51,640 nt of DNA. Source: JBBRMG01 sp038230955. GTDB taxonomy: Bacteria; Patescibacteriota; Doudnabacteria; UBA920. How positions within the stretch are numbered: the first letter of the stretch is position 1; every line of letters starts with the position of its first letter. Below, one piece after another: positions 13,627 to 22,863 of this stretch. Position numbers and translations under genes: made by a program. The stretch covers positions 1 through 51,640 of the forward strand of contig JBBRMG010000004.1 of NCBI GenBank assembly GCA_038230955.1. The letters are read 5' to 3'. Below the pieces are notes generated by a model. That model had not been told where the DNA came from. It saw only the letters and a list, made by a program, of their open reading frames with translations, and did not search any database.

Positions 13627-14406
13627 TTATTTTACCTCAAACACTAATGTCATGTCGGCCGTAATATCTTGCTGTCCTGGCTGAACATCGGGTGCACTAG
13701 ACTTTGCTGCATCACCACCATAACCCCCTGCGGCGTAGGGCAAAGGTACAGGATAACTATCTGCCGCTTCAGATACGTTCACCACTCGGCCTAAAGTAAT
13801 CCCTGCGACTCGGGCTAACTCGCCCGCTTTCTGCCGAGCTTTTGTTATGGCCTGTGTCCGGGCTTGGCCACGCAAGTTATCCGGATCATCAAACCCTAAG
13901 CTAACCCCATTAATCTGATTAGCACCGGCGTTAGTCAACCCGCCTATGACTTTGGTCAGCTGGTCCGTAGATTTATCGACTCCGCGCACTTTTATAGTGA
14001 TGCTCTGGTTGGCCTGATAACCAGTAATGGAGCCTTTGCCCTGGCTGTAATCTTGCTGCGGCGCAATATTGAATTGAGATGTAGCAATGTCGTCACGCGC
14101 TACCCCTTGGGCTTTGACGAAATCAATAATACCATTAATCTTTTTCGAACTTTGGTCTTGCGCCTCAGCTGCTGTCTGGGAGTTAGTCAAAACCCCCACA
14201 TCTATTGTGGCCAAATCGGGCACTGCTTTTACTTTACCCTGAGCACTAACCGACAATGTATTCTTCGGGTTCTTGTTTTCTATTGTTTGCCTCAACGCGT
14301 AACTCTTATCGAGCGCCGTTAGACCCAGTACTATGATGAGCATCAGCCCTAAACTCCAAGTCAGCCATTTGGGCAGCATCGGAGATGTGTGATTTAGTGT
14401 ATTCAT
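13627..14406 (-). CDS. SIMPL-domain (DUF541) protein, membrane-anchored or secreted
   Basis: A 259-residue protein. Residues 13-35 are a hydrophobic signal/anchor helix (LTWSLGLMLIIVLGLTALD). The rest is a SIMPL domain: LSVSAQGKVKAVPDLATIDVGV at its start, repeated helix-strand units with YQANQSITIKV and a C-terminal ARQKAGELARVAGITLGRVVNVSE block, with TADMTLVFEVK at the end. Family members (BP26/OMP28-like) form periplasmic or surface oligomers of uncertain role. It lies 45 bases downstream of the sortase gene, so both may belong to one cell-surface operon. Confidence 0.88.
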   Translation of the reverse strand: MNTLNHTSPMLPKWLTWSLGLMLIIVLGLTALDKSYALRQTIENKNPKNTLSVSAQGKVKAVPDLATIDVGVLTNSQTAAEAQDQSSKKINGIIDFVKAQGVARDDIATSQFNIAPQQDYSQGKGSITGYQANQSITIKVRGVDKSTDQLTKVIGGLTNAGANQINGVSLGFDDPDNLRGQARTQAITKARQKAGELARVAGITLGRVVNVSEAADSYPVPLPYAAGGYGGDAAKSSAPDVQPGQQDITADMTLVFEVK

Positions 14407-14451
14407 CTTTTTATTTCTTAATATTTATTGATAATAATATTATATCAGAAA

Positions 14452-15054
14452 CTACTCTACCAATTTCGCGATAGCGACATAGCGTTGGAGGGCGGTGCCA
14501 ACCGGGTAGGAAGTTTGAAGGGTCAATAATTTCTGGTCTCTCTTATCTTGACTTAACACGCTGAGATCTGTTTTACTAATGACCCTTTTATCGAACACTT
14601 TGTAGTGAAAGGGTACGCCGCTGTTATCGCTTAAATATATGTCAGCACCAATAGCAATACTTGGTAAAAGTGCAAATGCGGTTTTATAATGGCCGCCAGA
14701 CCATGGGTAGTCGGACGAGTGGCCGAATATATAGACATTGCCAAATTTACCAGGCTCAGCGGTGCCAGGATAGTGAACCACTCCATCTATTAGCGCTGTC
14801 TGGAATTGAGCCTCTGTGGACCCATCAGGCTCCTTTACGGGCAATGTAATGGCCAAACTCGGGATACTAAGGGTGTTAGCAGGGACTTCCGGCACCGCTC
14901 TTGGGTCGTAGTCTACACTGTAGGCTTTCTTGTTTATTTCAGGGCCAGATGCCAAAAAACTAGCTTGTTTCCAGAAGTAATCAACGTTCAACAAAACAAA
15001 CCCAATTGCGGCCAAGATGATTGCGTAAACAATTATTTTTATAATGCGGCTCAT
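14452..15054 (-). CDS. Sortase-fold protein with Ser in place of the catalytic Cys
   Basis: About 200 residues: an N-terminal membrane helix (MSRIIKIIVYAIILAAIGFVL region) then a sortase domain with IPSLAITLPV, VYIFGHSSDYPW (catalytic His112) and the C-terminal block TLQTSYPVGTALQR. Sortases have TLxTCxP here, with Cys attacking the LPXTG bond; this gene encodes Ser182 (codon TCC at 14511-14509, one base from TGC). Arg191 is retained. Sortases join LPXTG proteins to the cell surface, and the gene next door encodes an LPRTG protein. The start at 15054 is preferred because the earlier ATG (15063) overlaps a TATAAT box, suggesting a leaderless message. Confidence 0.82.
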   Translation of the reverse strand: MSRIIKIIVYAIILAAIGFVLLNVDYFWKQASFLASGPEINKKAYSVDYDPRAVPEVPANTLSIPSLAITLPVKEPDGSTEAQFQTALIDGVVHYPGTAEPGKFGNVYIFGHSSDYPWSGGHYKTAFALLPSIAIGADIYLSDNSGVPFHYKVFDKRVISKTDLSVLSQDKRDQKLLTLQTSYPVGTALQRYVAIAKLVE

Positions 15055-15060
15055 TACTTT

Positions 15061-15066
15061 CATTAT
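15061..15066 (-). promoter_or_regulatory. -10 box of the sortase gene, leaderless start
   Basis: TATAAT on the minus strand whose last two bases are the AT of the upstream ATG. A transcription start ~7 bases on falls one base before the ATG at 15054, so the mRNA would carry almost no 5' leader. The -35 region (TTTTAT) is weak. Confidence 0.5.
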
Positions 15067-15086
15067 ACACTTGTTAGGTTGATAAT

Positions 15087-15118
15087 AAAAAACACCGACT
15101 ATATAAGCCGGTGTTTTG
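15087..15118 (-). terminator. Terminator of the LPRTG surface protein gene
   Basis: AAACACCGGC...GTCGGTGTTTTTT hairpin with T-run between the surface protein stop (15144) and the sortase start, separating the two units. Confidence 0.85.
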
Positions 15119-15143
15119 AAAACTAATTTATCTATTGTTGATG

Positions 15144-18100
15144 CTAGCGAGCTAACAAGCCGCCGCGCTTACGCAGGCCAGCGATAACTAAGGCGCTGAG
15201 AGCTAAAGCCCAAAGCACATTCGCTGGGGTGCCCGTGCGAGGCAATTCTATTGCTGCACCCAAAACCTGAGGGTTCAATGGGATTTGCAAACCTGAGCCA
15301 CTTGGAATGTTAGTCGAATCACCTAAGACTTGGCCCGGAGGAGTTGAGCCGCTACCTGAATTATTGGCACCAGTACCGCCGGCAAAGATTGTTCCGCCGC
15401 CGCCACCACCGCCGCCGCCGCCGATAACTTGAGTTGAGAAGTTACCAAAGTTCAAACCAATCGCGTCACCATTAACTGTAACCACACCTGAACTGGAAGC
15501 GCTAGCAGTATTAATAACTAGAGCCAGAACTTTCCCAACAAAACTTTGTTCCGTTACGATTGGTGAGAATGGGCAGATAGCTCCGCCCAACGCAATTAGA
15601 TACTGATGAGATGCATTGGTAGGTTCTGTGATAGTCCAACCACTTTGCGGAGTTTCTTGCAATACGTAGCATCCTTGAGCAATATCTAGGAAGATGTAGT
15701 TGCCGTCTGCATCGGAGACTTTCGTGCCTACCGCACTACCAGCTCCAGGGGCAGCTCCAGGAGAGGCGCTATTGTAATTAGATAATGTGACAGTCCAACC
15801 TGGTAGTCCAGACTCAGCGCCATTTTTTGTTCCATCATTGTTTAAGTCGTTGTAAATGTTGCCGCTGACTTTAAACTTGGGCGTACCGCCGCCACCGCCG
15901 CTACAAGCATAAGTAATGGTATCTAACTTATAGATTACACCGGTCGGATTGTTGGTTTGATCAAACGCGTAATTCTTTACAGAGAACTTCAAAGTGTGGG
16001 TTCCAGGGGTCAAAGTTAATGAACCAGAATCCGTCACAGAGCTGAAGCTAGTAGAAGTGGCAATCAACGTGCCGTCTAAGTAGGCTTTAACTTCATTGTC
16101 AGCCGCTATGTGCAATTTTGGCGAAGAGATTGCAGTGGCACCGGCAGGAATTGTGAAAGTTTGGCTAAACAAACGCCAAGAGTCAACACTGCCATTAAAC
16201 CCAGGTCCGCCGGTATTGGTCGGTTGAGTGGCGCTATTGCTTACAAACACTGCACCGGACACTTTAGGATCGTTAATTGCTGCATCCCACGCCCCCGGAT
16301 AGCCAGTTGGGCCTACAGCTACTGCGTTACCGGCAGTACCACTAGGATAATTGGCTGGATTGGTTAAGTCTGCTGGAGCTGCGCCGCCCTCTTTCAGACC
16401 CTCAAACTTTGTTAAAGTGCCACTCACTAGGGAAATTGGGGTCACTACACATGGTGGCACCTGGCGAATGTTATATGCAATACAGTAAATATCCGTAGGC
16501 TGATCGTTGCCCAAAGTGATAACTTCTAAATTGTCACCATACGCAGCATCTTTGTAGCATCGAATTGCGGCAAAGTCATACCCTGTTTGAGTCACTTCAC
16601 TTACCCATAGCTGACCAGTTGCTACTGCAGTCTGCAAAGCAGGAGTTAGTGCGGAATTCTGCCCAGAGGTAGTAGTTACGAATTCACCGTTTGCAGTAGG
16701 ACCAACAGTTTGTGTATCTGTGGTTTGAGTAATATCACTGGACAGTTTAAAGTTCCAGCCATTGGCGCGAGCACAACTAGAATCGCGGCCAGGAATTTCT
16801 GATGGGTTTACCATACCATCAACCAAGGGTGATGGAGTAAACGCTCCATTAGCATAATTCTTGAACTGGGTGTATTTGCCACCAGTAGCATCAGCTGTAT
16901 TAGCCGAGTTATTACCAGATACGTCACTGTATTTATCGCACACTACTTTAATGAAGTGTAAGTTTGTGGTTGGAATAATGTCGGACTTGTTTCCAAAATC
17001 ATTACCGTCCAAAGTATCTTCATTGCTCAAATCTACTGAATGATAGTTTGGGCTAGACGGTGTAGTTTGTGTCCAATCGGCTTTTTGAATTTCAAAGACT
17101 GATACTAGATCGCTAGCAGCAGTGCCGTTTGGAATATCCAAACTATAATCACCATTTACATTGGTATCGGCTTCAGCCAGAACTTTATATAGTTTAACGC
17201 CTAAGGTACCTGAATTATCTCCATACCAAGCGGGATTTTTGACACCAGTTGTAGCATCACCATCAAAAATACTAAAGTTTAAGGGACCACCGGCATGGTT
17301 GTAAACCAAACCATAAGAGTGAGACCCTTGGTAAGGACCCCAGTTAACAAAAGTGTTATTAACCATTAAGTCACCTTCGTTAGGCCCAGCTCCTGCATAG
17401 GCTCCGGGGGTTGTGCCGTCGGTGTGAGTAGACCAAGTATTTTGTGTGTAATATTCAGCGTCAAACAATTCTGCACTACCACTACCAATGCGGTTATTCC
17501 AAGCGCCGTTAGCGACAACTAAATATTTGCCAGCTGGAACGGTTGCTGTTGAACCGACAGCGGATGTGGAGTCGACGGTATAGCTGTTAGTCTCTACTTT
17601 ATCTACAGCAACAATATGGAAACCGGCTAAGCCTGGCTCCCCTTCTTGCCGTTTGCCATCACCATTTTTATCATTAAATTTGGTACCATTTATTGTTTTC
17701 GTGCAAACAATTGGGCTAACAGCAATGTCTAACTGGGCATTTAAGCTACGTGGATCACAGGGATCAATCTTCTTATTAACTAGGTTAAACGTTTGGGTCG
17801 GTGCATTGACCACAGCGGCACTGCCTTGACCTGTTTGATTAGTCCAACCATCTTGCATGATTTCATCTAAAGTGTAGTTACCATAAGGAACGCCTGTGAG
17901 GGTAACGCAACCATTTTCTTGAGTCGTACCTTTGAAGATTGGATAAACATCAACGGTTAAACTACCGGAGTTGTCCCCATAAACATCGTCCAGAATTCGG
18001 AATTTCTGTTTACCAGACGCGGATACATGGTACATAGCGGAATACTGATGAGCTGGGTTAAAGGTTGTACCCCAGTTAATGTTGGCCTGATTAACTTGAA

Positions 18101-20168
18101 TGCCTAAATAACCAGTATATGGAGCGGGGAAATCTAATTCCCGCACCCATGGCTGAGAAGTGCCAATACTGTAAACAGAATCTGAAGGTAAGCGCTTAGA
18201 AAATGCGGCGTCAGAAATAGATGCAGTTGGTTCACCCGGTCGATAGACGTAAGTGCCGTTAGCTACAAACAAATAGTCGCCAGCCGGTAGAGTGTTAGAC
18301 AAGTGATCAATTCCATCTGGATTAACAGTGACAGTTTCTTCCTTAGGACCTTTTAGGAAAACGTCCCAACCGGAAAGAGCTCTTTCGTGAGTATTGTATT
18401 TACAAATAGTGACAGCCGATACACAGTCTTCTACTACACTAACATCATCAACAAAACCACCCAGGCTATTGCCTATACCCAAATCTGTAAGGCTCAATCT
18501 AGTGAGTGTGCCTGTAGCGGTGAAAGCATATGTGTGCTCTGTCCAAACCGTATTAGCATTGGCTGAACCGTCTTCATTAATCACATCGAGGACGGTGCTG
18601 CCCATTTTGACTTCTGTGCTGTTCTCAGTCAAACCTGTGCCAGGGCGAGGAGATGTCCATAGCTTGATAGTATAAGTACTGCCAACTTTGGTAATTAAAT
18701 CTTGATACATCTTAACCGAAGCATCACCACCGACGGAATTAGATGGGCCGCCTCTGTCAGAATCTAATTCAGTGTGCTGTGACCCGCTATGCGGAGCCCA
18801 ACCATTAACGCCTCTGTGTAATTCTGCTTTTGCTATCGCAGGAGCACCGGCTGGACGAACCCAGCTTACACTCCAACCCAATCCAGCAGTACCAGAATCA
18901 TAAGTGTTCCAGTTCTGAGGCGTAGCTACAACAGGAGATTCGAATCCACCATTTTTTACAGAGTTCACACCACAAGGAACCACCAATGGATCGCCGTTAT
19001 CTACGGTAAATTTCCATGGGTTAGTCCAAGCGCTGGAATTGTTTGCTCCATCGACAGCCCGAACATGCCAGTAGTAAACACCGGCGGGAGTTCCCGGTGT
19101 CGGGATCTCAGATGTAGTCAATGCTCCCGAGCTATAAGCTGGGGTGACAAAAGAACCGTCGACATTAGTGTCTGGAGTATGAGAAGATTGGTAATAATAA
19201 GTAACAGGCGTAGATGGGTCGGTAACGTCTGTCCAATCAACCTTTACTAGAGATGCTGTGGTCTCGAAACTGCCGTCTGCCGGAGAAAGATGCACCGGAA
19301 GCGGAGGAGCGGTTGTGTCGGATACTACGTCTTGCTCGAAATCGTAAGTGGTGGTGGTTGTGGTTGTTCCGAATACAAACTTATCAGTTTGAACATCATA
19401 GCTTGGGTTATTTGATCCAACGTTGACGCCGTAACCAATGACTTTAGCAGCAGGACAAATGGTCTTTATTTGGGTCAAGGTATAGAATGGTGGTCCCCCA
19501 GCCCCTGCAGTAATAGTGCCACCAGAGCATGTAACTGTCTTTGTAGACCAGAACTGGCCGCCGCTGACATCCCATGTCTGCCATGCACCATTAGTAACAG
19601 TGCCATTTTGGTATGGTTCGTAAACAAATGTTGTAAAACCAGTGGTGCCGTTTGCAAAAACCGGCAATTGATATGATGGATCGCCACTAACAAAGCCTGC
19701 GCTATTCTGCTTCGTAGAATAACTCAAGCTAAGAACATCCGTGATTGAAGTGCTTGAGGCGTGCATGTACTGAACTTTTGCAGTGGTAGCAGAATTGGTT
19801 GTCAGTTTCAAGGAGCCAGTCGGTAAAGGAGATGTTGCATCATTTACAAAAGAAAGAACACCACCTGGACGGGTATCTGTTTCGCTCCAGCCTTGAGTAT
19901 TACTCGGACGGACAATTACAGTAGTGGCTGTCGGGCCAGGTGTAGGCGGAGCAGGAATTGGAGGAAGCGTCAGAGTACTCGGATCTACTATGTTATTCAC
20001 CTGATCTGGGGCACTTGGATCCCCTACCGCAGCCAGAGCGCCCAAAGGCATTAAAACGTTAACTACCAACGCCGCTGCTGCGATAATATTGCCAGCAGTT
20101 CGGAGGGTGCCGTTCTTTGCGTTGTACCGCATGAAGCGATTACCCAGATTTATTGTCCAATCAATCAT
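15144..20168 (-). CDS. Giant LPRTG-anchored surface protein with SdrD B-like repeats
   Basis: About 1,674 residues from ATG 20168 (an AAAGGA site precedes it; a GTG at 20186 is less likely). A signal peptide ends near LGALAA (residue ~47). Then come a beta-rich region, a fibronectin-III-like region (WTDVTDPSTPVTYYY), a DUF642/carbohydrate-binding-like region starting NGGFESP, and cysteine-marked beta domains. SdrD B-like calcium-binding repeats are seen (FNDKNGDGKRQEGEPGLAGF; YNDLNNDGTKNGAESGLPGW), plus a PA14-like part. A Gly-rich linker leads to LPRTG, a hydrophobic helix and RKR tail, a complete sorting signal. Likely an adhesin on the outer surface; the neighbouring sortase-like protein is the natural partner. 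Confidence 0.9.
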   Translation of the reverse strand: MIDWTINLGNRFMRYNAKNGTLRTAGNIIAAAALVVNVLMPLGALAAVGDPSAPDQVNNIVDPSTLTLPPIPAPPTPGPTATTVIVRPSNTQGWSETDTRPGGVLSFVNDATSPLPTGSLKLTTNSATTAKVQYMHASSTSITDVLSLSYSTKQNSAGFVSGDPSYQLPVFANGTTGFTTFVYEPYQNGTVTNGAWQTWDVSGGQFWSTKTVTCSGGTITAGAGGPPFYTLTQIKTICPAAKVIGYGVNVGSNNPSYDVQTDKFVFGTTTTTTTYDFEQDVVSDTTAPPLPVHLSPADGSFETTASLVKVDWTDVTDPSTPVTYYYQSSHTPDTNVDGSFVTPAYSSGALTTSEIPTPGTPAGVYYWHVRAVDGANNSSAWTNPWKFTVDNGDPLVVPCGVNSVKNGGFESPVVATPQNWNTYDSGTAGLGWSVSWVRPAGAPAIAKAELHRGVNGWAPHSGSQHTELDSDRGGPSNSVGGDASVKMYQDLITKVGSTYTIKLWTSPRPGTGLTENSTEVKMGSTVLDVINEDGSANANTVWTEHTYAFTATGTLTRLSLTDLGIGNSLGGFVDDVSVVEDCVSAVTICKYNTHERALSGWDVFLKGPKEETVTVNPDGIDHLSNTLPAGDYLFVANGTYVYRPGEPTASISDAAFSKRLPSDSVYSIGTSQPWVRELDFPAPYTGYLGIQVNQANINWGTTFNPAHQYSAMYHVSASGKQKFRILDDVYGDNSGSLTVDVYPIFKGTTQENGCVTLTGVPYGNYTLDEIMQDGWTNQTGQGSAAVVNAPTQTFNLVNKKIDPCDPRSLNAQLDIAVSPIVCTKTINGTKFNDKNGDGKRQEGEPGLAGFHIVAVDKVETNSYTVDSTSAVGSTATVPAGKYLVVANGAWNNRIGSGSAELFDAEYYTQNTWSTHTDGTTPGAYAGAGPNEGDLMVNNTFVNWGPYQGSHSYGLVYNHAGGPLNFSIFDGDATTGVKNPAWYGDNSGTLGVKLYKVLAEADTNVNGDYSLDIPNGTAASDLVSVFEIQKADWTQTTPSSPNYHSVDLSNEDTLDGNDFGNKSDIIPTTNLHFIKVVCDKYSDVSGNNSANTADATGGKYTQFKNYANGAFTPSPLVDGMVNPSEIPGRDSSCARANGWNFKLSSDITQTTDTQTVGPTANGEFVTTTSGQNSALTPALQTAVATGQLWVSEVTQTGYDFAAIRCYKDAAYGDNLEVITLGNDQPTDIYCIAYNIRQVPPCVVTPISLVSGTLTKFEGLKEGGAAPADLTNPANYPSGTAGNAVAVGPTGYPGAWDAAINDPKVSGAVFVSNSATQPTNTGGPGFNGSVDSWRLFSQTFTIPAGATAISSPKLHIAADNEVKAYLDGTLIATSTSFSSVTDSGSLTLTPGTHTLKFSVKNYAFDQTNNPTGVIYKLDTITYACSGGGGGTPKFKVSGNIYNDLNNDGTKNGAESGLPGWTVTLSNYNSASPGAAPGAGSAVGTKVSDADGNYIFLDIAQGCYVLQETPQSGWTITEPTNASHQYLIALGGAICPFSPIVTEQSFVGKVLALVINTASASSSGVVTVNGDAIGLNFGNFSTQVIGGGGGGGGGGTIFAGGTGANNSGSGSTPPGQVLGDSTNIPSGSGLQIPLNPQVLGAAIELPRTGTPANVLWALALSALVIAGLRKRGGLLAR

Positions 20169-20182
20169 TATTTTTCCTTTGA

Positions 20183-20212
20183 GCACTTGCTTAATTGCCT
20201 ATAATTAAGTGC
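20183..20212 (-). promoter_or_regulatory. Hairpin in the 5' leader of the surface protein mRNA
   Basis: GCACTTAATT and AATTAAGCAAGTGC arms form a stem just before the ribosome-binding site (AAAGGA). It could stabilise the message or tune translation. Confidence 0.45.
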
Positions 20213-20257
20213 TTTATTAAATTTGTTTATAAAAAATAGACTTTTGCTTTGTTTATC

Positions 20258-20285
20258 AGGATACCACTTTCAACCGATTTGTCAA
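20258..20285 (-). promoter_or_regulatory. Promoter of the surface protein gene
   Basis: TTGACA (20285-20280), 16-base spacer, TATCCT (20263-20258), giving a leader of roughly 85 bases. Confidence 0.6.
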
Positions 20286-20413
20286 ATAATACCTTGTATC
20301 TCAGGATTTTAGTATTCGCTACGATAAATCAACACTTATAAAAGGTTATCCTCAACAAATTATGAATATTTCATCAAGTCATTTATAATATAGATAGTTC
20401 AAATGTAGAAAAT

Positions 20414-21820
20414 ATGAAAATCTCATTCCTTGGTGCGGCCGGCGAAGTGACCGGCTCTAAGCATCTGATACAAACAGAAAATTACAACTTATTACTTGAT
20501 TGCGGATTGCATCAGGGTCGGCGGCAAGAAGCTAATGCCCTTAACGCCAATATGCCTTTCCCGAGCAAATCGGTTAATGCAGTCATTTTATCGCACGGTC
20601 ACTTAGACCACTGTGGTATGTTGCCAGTGCTGGTAAAGCAAGGATTCCGCGGCGACATTTTTGCCACCACCGCTACTGCCGACATTGCCCATTATATTAT
20701 GGCCGATTCGGCTCGTATCCAAGAACAAGACGCTCGCTATTTTAATAACAACTTGCCTGATGACGGCAAACCGATTGACCCCCTCTATACCGAAGAGGAC
20801 GCCTTGGCTGTCCAGTCGTATTTCAAACCTACTCCCTATTTCCGACTAAAGCCCCATTGGACTCAGGTTAATCCCAAAATCCGTTTTAAATTCTTAGACG
20901 CCGGGCACATATTGGGTTCCGCCCTTACAGTAGTGGAAATTACGGAAGGTGGCGTCACTAAACGCATTGGTTACACGGGAGACATCGGCAAACCGGGCAA
21001 TCCGTTACTCCATGATCCTGAACCCTTTCGTGAACCACTCGACGCATTAATAATGGAAAGCACTTACGGTAATCGGGATCATCGCTCGTTAGATGTAGCT
21101 GAAAAGGTCTTAGTTGAGACAATAAAAGAAGCGGCGGCCAAAAAAAGCAAGGTTATCATCCCTGCCTTTGCTTTAGGTCGCACCCAGCAATTAATTTATT
21201 CCCTACATCGCCTAACCGACGAAGGCCACATCCCCCGAATGCCCATCTATGTGGATAGTCCCTTAGGTTTGAATATTACCGAAGTATTCCAACGTCACCC
21301 AGAAGACCTCAACGCCAGCGCTTGGCAAGGCTTTACCAAAGATCATGAAAATCCGTTTTTGTTTCGTAACTTAGATTATGTTGAATCGGTAGATGAATCT
21401 CGCGCACTAAACGACCTCCCCGGACCATTCATGGTGATAGCGTCTTCGGGTATGTGTGAAGGTGGTCGGGTTTTGCATCACCTTATGCATCATATTAGTG
21501 ACCCCAACGCCGTGATAATGATAACGGGGTACCAAGGTAAGCACACTCTCGGCCGCAAAATCCAAGATGGCGTTAGTCCTGTAAAAATATTTGGCCGCCC
21601 GTATAAAGTGCGCGCCAAAGTTATCACCCTGGATGAATTCAGTGCCCATGCCGACAAAACTGCGCTTATGACTTACCTGTCCCACATACCGACGCCAAAA
21701 CAAATTTTCTTGGTCCATGGTGAAACTGACCAATCCGAAGCCCTGCAATCTGAATTACAAAAAAAATACCCCGGAGCAGCAGTACATGTACCGATGCTCG
21801 GGGATAATTTCGACGTTTGA
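20414..21820 (+). CDS. Beta-CASP metallo-beta-lactamase RNA exonuclease-like protein
   Basis: A 468-residue protein of the metallo-beta-lactamase/beta-CASP family (CPSF73/YSH1-like), whose members cut RNA with two zinc ions. Motif 2 is SHGHLDHCG (His61, His63, Asp65, His66); later metal ligands lie in LDAGHILGS and GYTGDIG. The beta-CASP part has ESTYGNRDH, VIIPAFALGRTQQLI (motif A region) and SSGMCEGGRVLHHL. The C-terminal RMMBL segment ITLDEFSAHADKTALM and FLVHGE complete it. It is a plus-strand single gene with a TATAAT box at 20384-20389 and no strong ribosome-binding site. It probably processes or decays mRNA in the cytoplasm. Confidence 0.93.
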   Translation: MKISFLGAAGEVTGSKHLIQTENYNLLLDCGLHQGRRQEANALNANMPFPSKSVNAVILSHGHLDHCGMLPVLVKQGFRGDIFATTATADIAHYIMADSARIQEQDARYFNNNLPDDGKPIDPLYTEEDALAVQSYFKPTPYFRLKPHWTQVNPKIRFKFLDAGHILGSALTVVEITEGGVTKRIGYTGDIGKPGNPLLHDPEPFREPLDALIMESTYGNRDHRSLDVAEKVLVETIKEAAAKKSKVIIPAFALGRTQQLIYSLHRLTDEGHIPRMPIYVDSPLGLNITEVFQRHPEDLNASAWQGFTKDHENPFLFRNLDYVESVDESRALNDLPGPFMVIASSGMCEGGRVLHHLMHHISDPNAVIMITGYQGKHTLGRKIQDGVSPVKIFGRPYKVRAKVITLDEFSAHADKTALMTYLSHIPTPKQIFLVHGETDQSEALQSELQKKYPGAAVHVPMLGDNFDV

Positions 21821-21831
21821 TTTTGTGTGGT

Positions 21832-22674
21832 CTAGTGGACAGTCACTAGCACCGTATTAATTTGTGCCGGCACAAATCGAACCGGTTTTTTTGATAGCGC
21901 CTCTTTGAGCTCCAAGAATTCCTCTTGGATATCGCTTAGACCGACTTTCCCGGCCATTTGCGCCTGCATTTCAGTAAGCATCATCAGCTCGCTGGTGTAA
22001 TCACCCTCCGGCCGAACGAACATCTCCTGTTTAACAGACATGCCTTTGCCGCGGACTAGGTCCTCGGTTACCATGCCGAAAAGATTTCGGCCAATATGCG
22101 GATCCACGTGGAGTGTTTCCATTACAGCGAAACTCAACGCCATGAATCGATCAAGCAGCGGCTTGTCATCGGTACTCCGAACGGCCGCCCAATCGTACTC
22201 CATAAACAGCATGTGCTGGTCGGCGAGATCCAGTAAGTTGTTCATGGCGACCTCTCGGTCAGCCTGCGACATATGCATGAGAACGAATCTCATGTGCACC
22301 AAGCCTTTCGGAATTTTATACCCCGACAGGCCATCCCTGATATCAATCTGATAGGCACGCGCCCGCTCAAGATTAAGAGCAGCGAGTTTTTGATGCATCG
22401 TGTAGGCGAATGCCTTCGATTCACCGGCATCGGTTTGCCGACCCGAGTCCAAACCGATATAGATTTTACCTTTACCGGCCACGTACTCCGCCAGAGTGGT
22501 ATTCACACCACAACCGGCATCAATGACGGCATTATACTGCAGCCGGTCTAATATAAATTTCGACACGTGATTAGGGTAATCGAAACTTTCCAAGCGAGCG
22601 ACTTCCCTGTCGCCCACGCCTCTTTCGTACATGTTGGCCGGTTTTTCTGAACCGCCCTGCGCAATATCTGTCAT
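21832..22674 (-). CDS. SAM methyltransferase-like protein, unknown substrate
   Basis: A 280-residue protein. Residues ~45-70 read AVIDAGCGVNTTLAEYV, a standard motif I of class I methyltransferases, followed by IYIGLDSGR (acidic motif II) and VHMRFVLMHMSQADREVAMNNLL, typical of the post-motif III region of UbiE-like enzymes. The C-terminal half (EMFVRPEGDYTSELMMLTEMQ) resembles the cap helices of small-molecule methyltransferases. It is divergently transcribed from the gene at 22864, with a promoter at 22757-22785. Confidence 0.7.
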   Translation of the reverse strand: MTDIAQGGSEKPANMYERGVGDREVARLESFDYPNHVSKFILDRLQYNAVIDAGCGVNTTLAEYVAGKGKIYIGLDSGRQTDAGESKAFAYTMHQKLAALNLERARAYQIDIRDGLSGYKIPKGLVHMRFVLMHMSQADREVAMNNLLDLADQHMLFMEYDWAAVRSTDDKPLLDRFMALSFAVMETLHVDPHIGRNLFGMVTEDLVRGKGMSVKQEMFVRPEGDYTSELMMLTEMQAQMAGKVGLSDIQEEFLELKEALSKKPVRFVPAQINTVLVTVH

Positions 22675-22756
22675 TATTGTCCTCCATCTAAACTCTAAAC
22701 TTCTAACTCAAATCCCTAGAAACAAAAGCGCCGATAAAAGTGCAATCGGACTGCTA

Positions 22757-22785
22757 ACCATACCAAACATTGGCACTTTTGTCAA
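22757..22785 (-). promoter_or_regulatory. Promoter of the methyltransferase-like gene at 22674
   Basis: TTGACA (22785-22780), 17-base spacer, TATGGT (22762-22757). Its -35 is 20 bases from the -35 of the divergent promoter, so one regulator could control both. Confidence 0.7.
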
Positions 22786-22804
22786 TAATGTTTAAACGGG
22801 TGCA

Positions 22805-22833
22805 TTGACAAAACATCAATAAAATGGTATAAT
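22805..22833 (+). promoter_or_regulatory. Consensus promoter of the 22864 operon
   Basis: Perfect TTGACA (22805-22810) and TATAAT (22828-22833) with a 17-base spacer, followed by GGAGG at 22851 before the ATG at 22864. One of the strongest promoters in the window. Confidence 0.85.
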
Positions 22834-22863
22834 TCTAGCAAAGAAAAACTGGAGGATTTTAAA

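Noticed and set aside
15380..15425. GCC/ACC repeat resembling a short tandem repeat array
   Set aside because: It encodes the poly-Gly linker of the surface protein and stays in frame.
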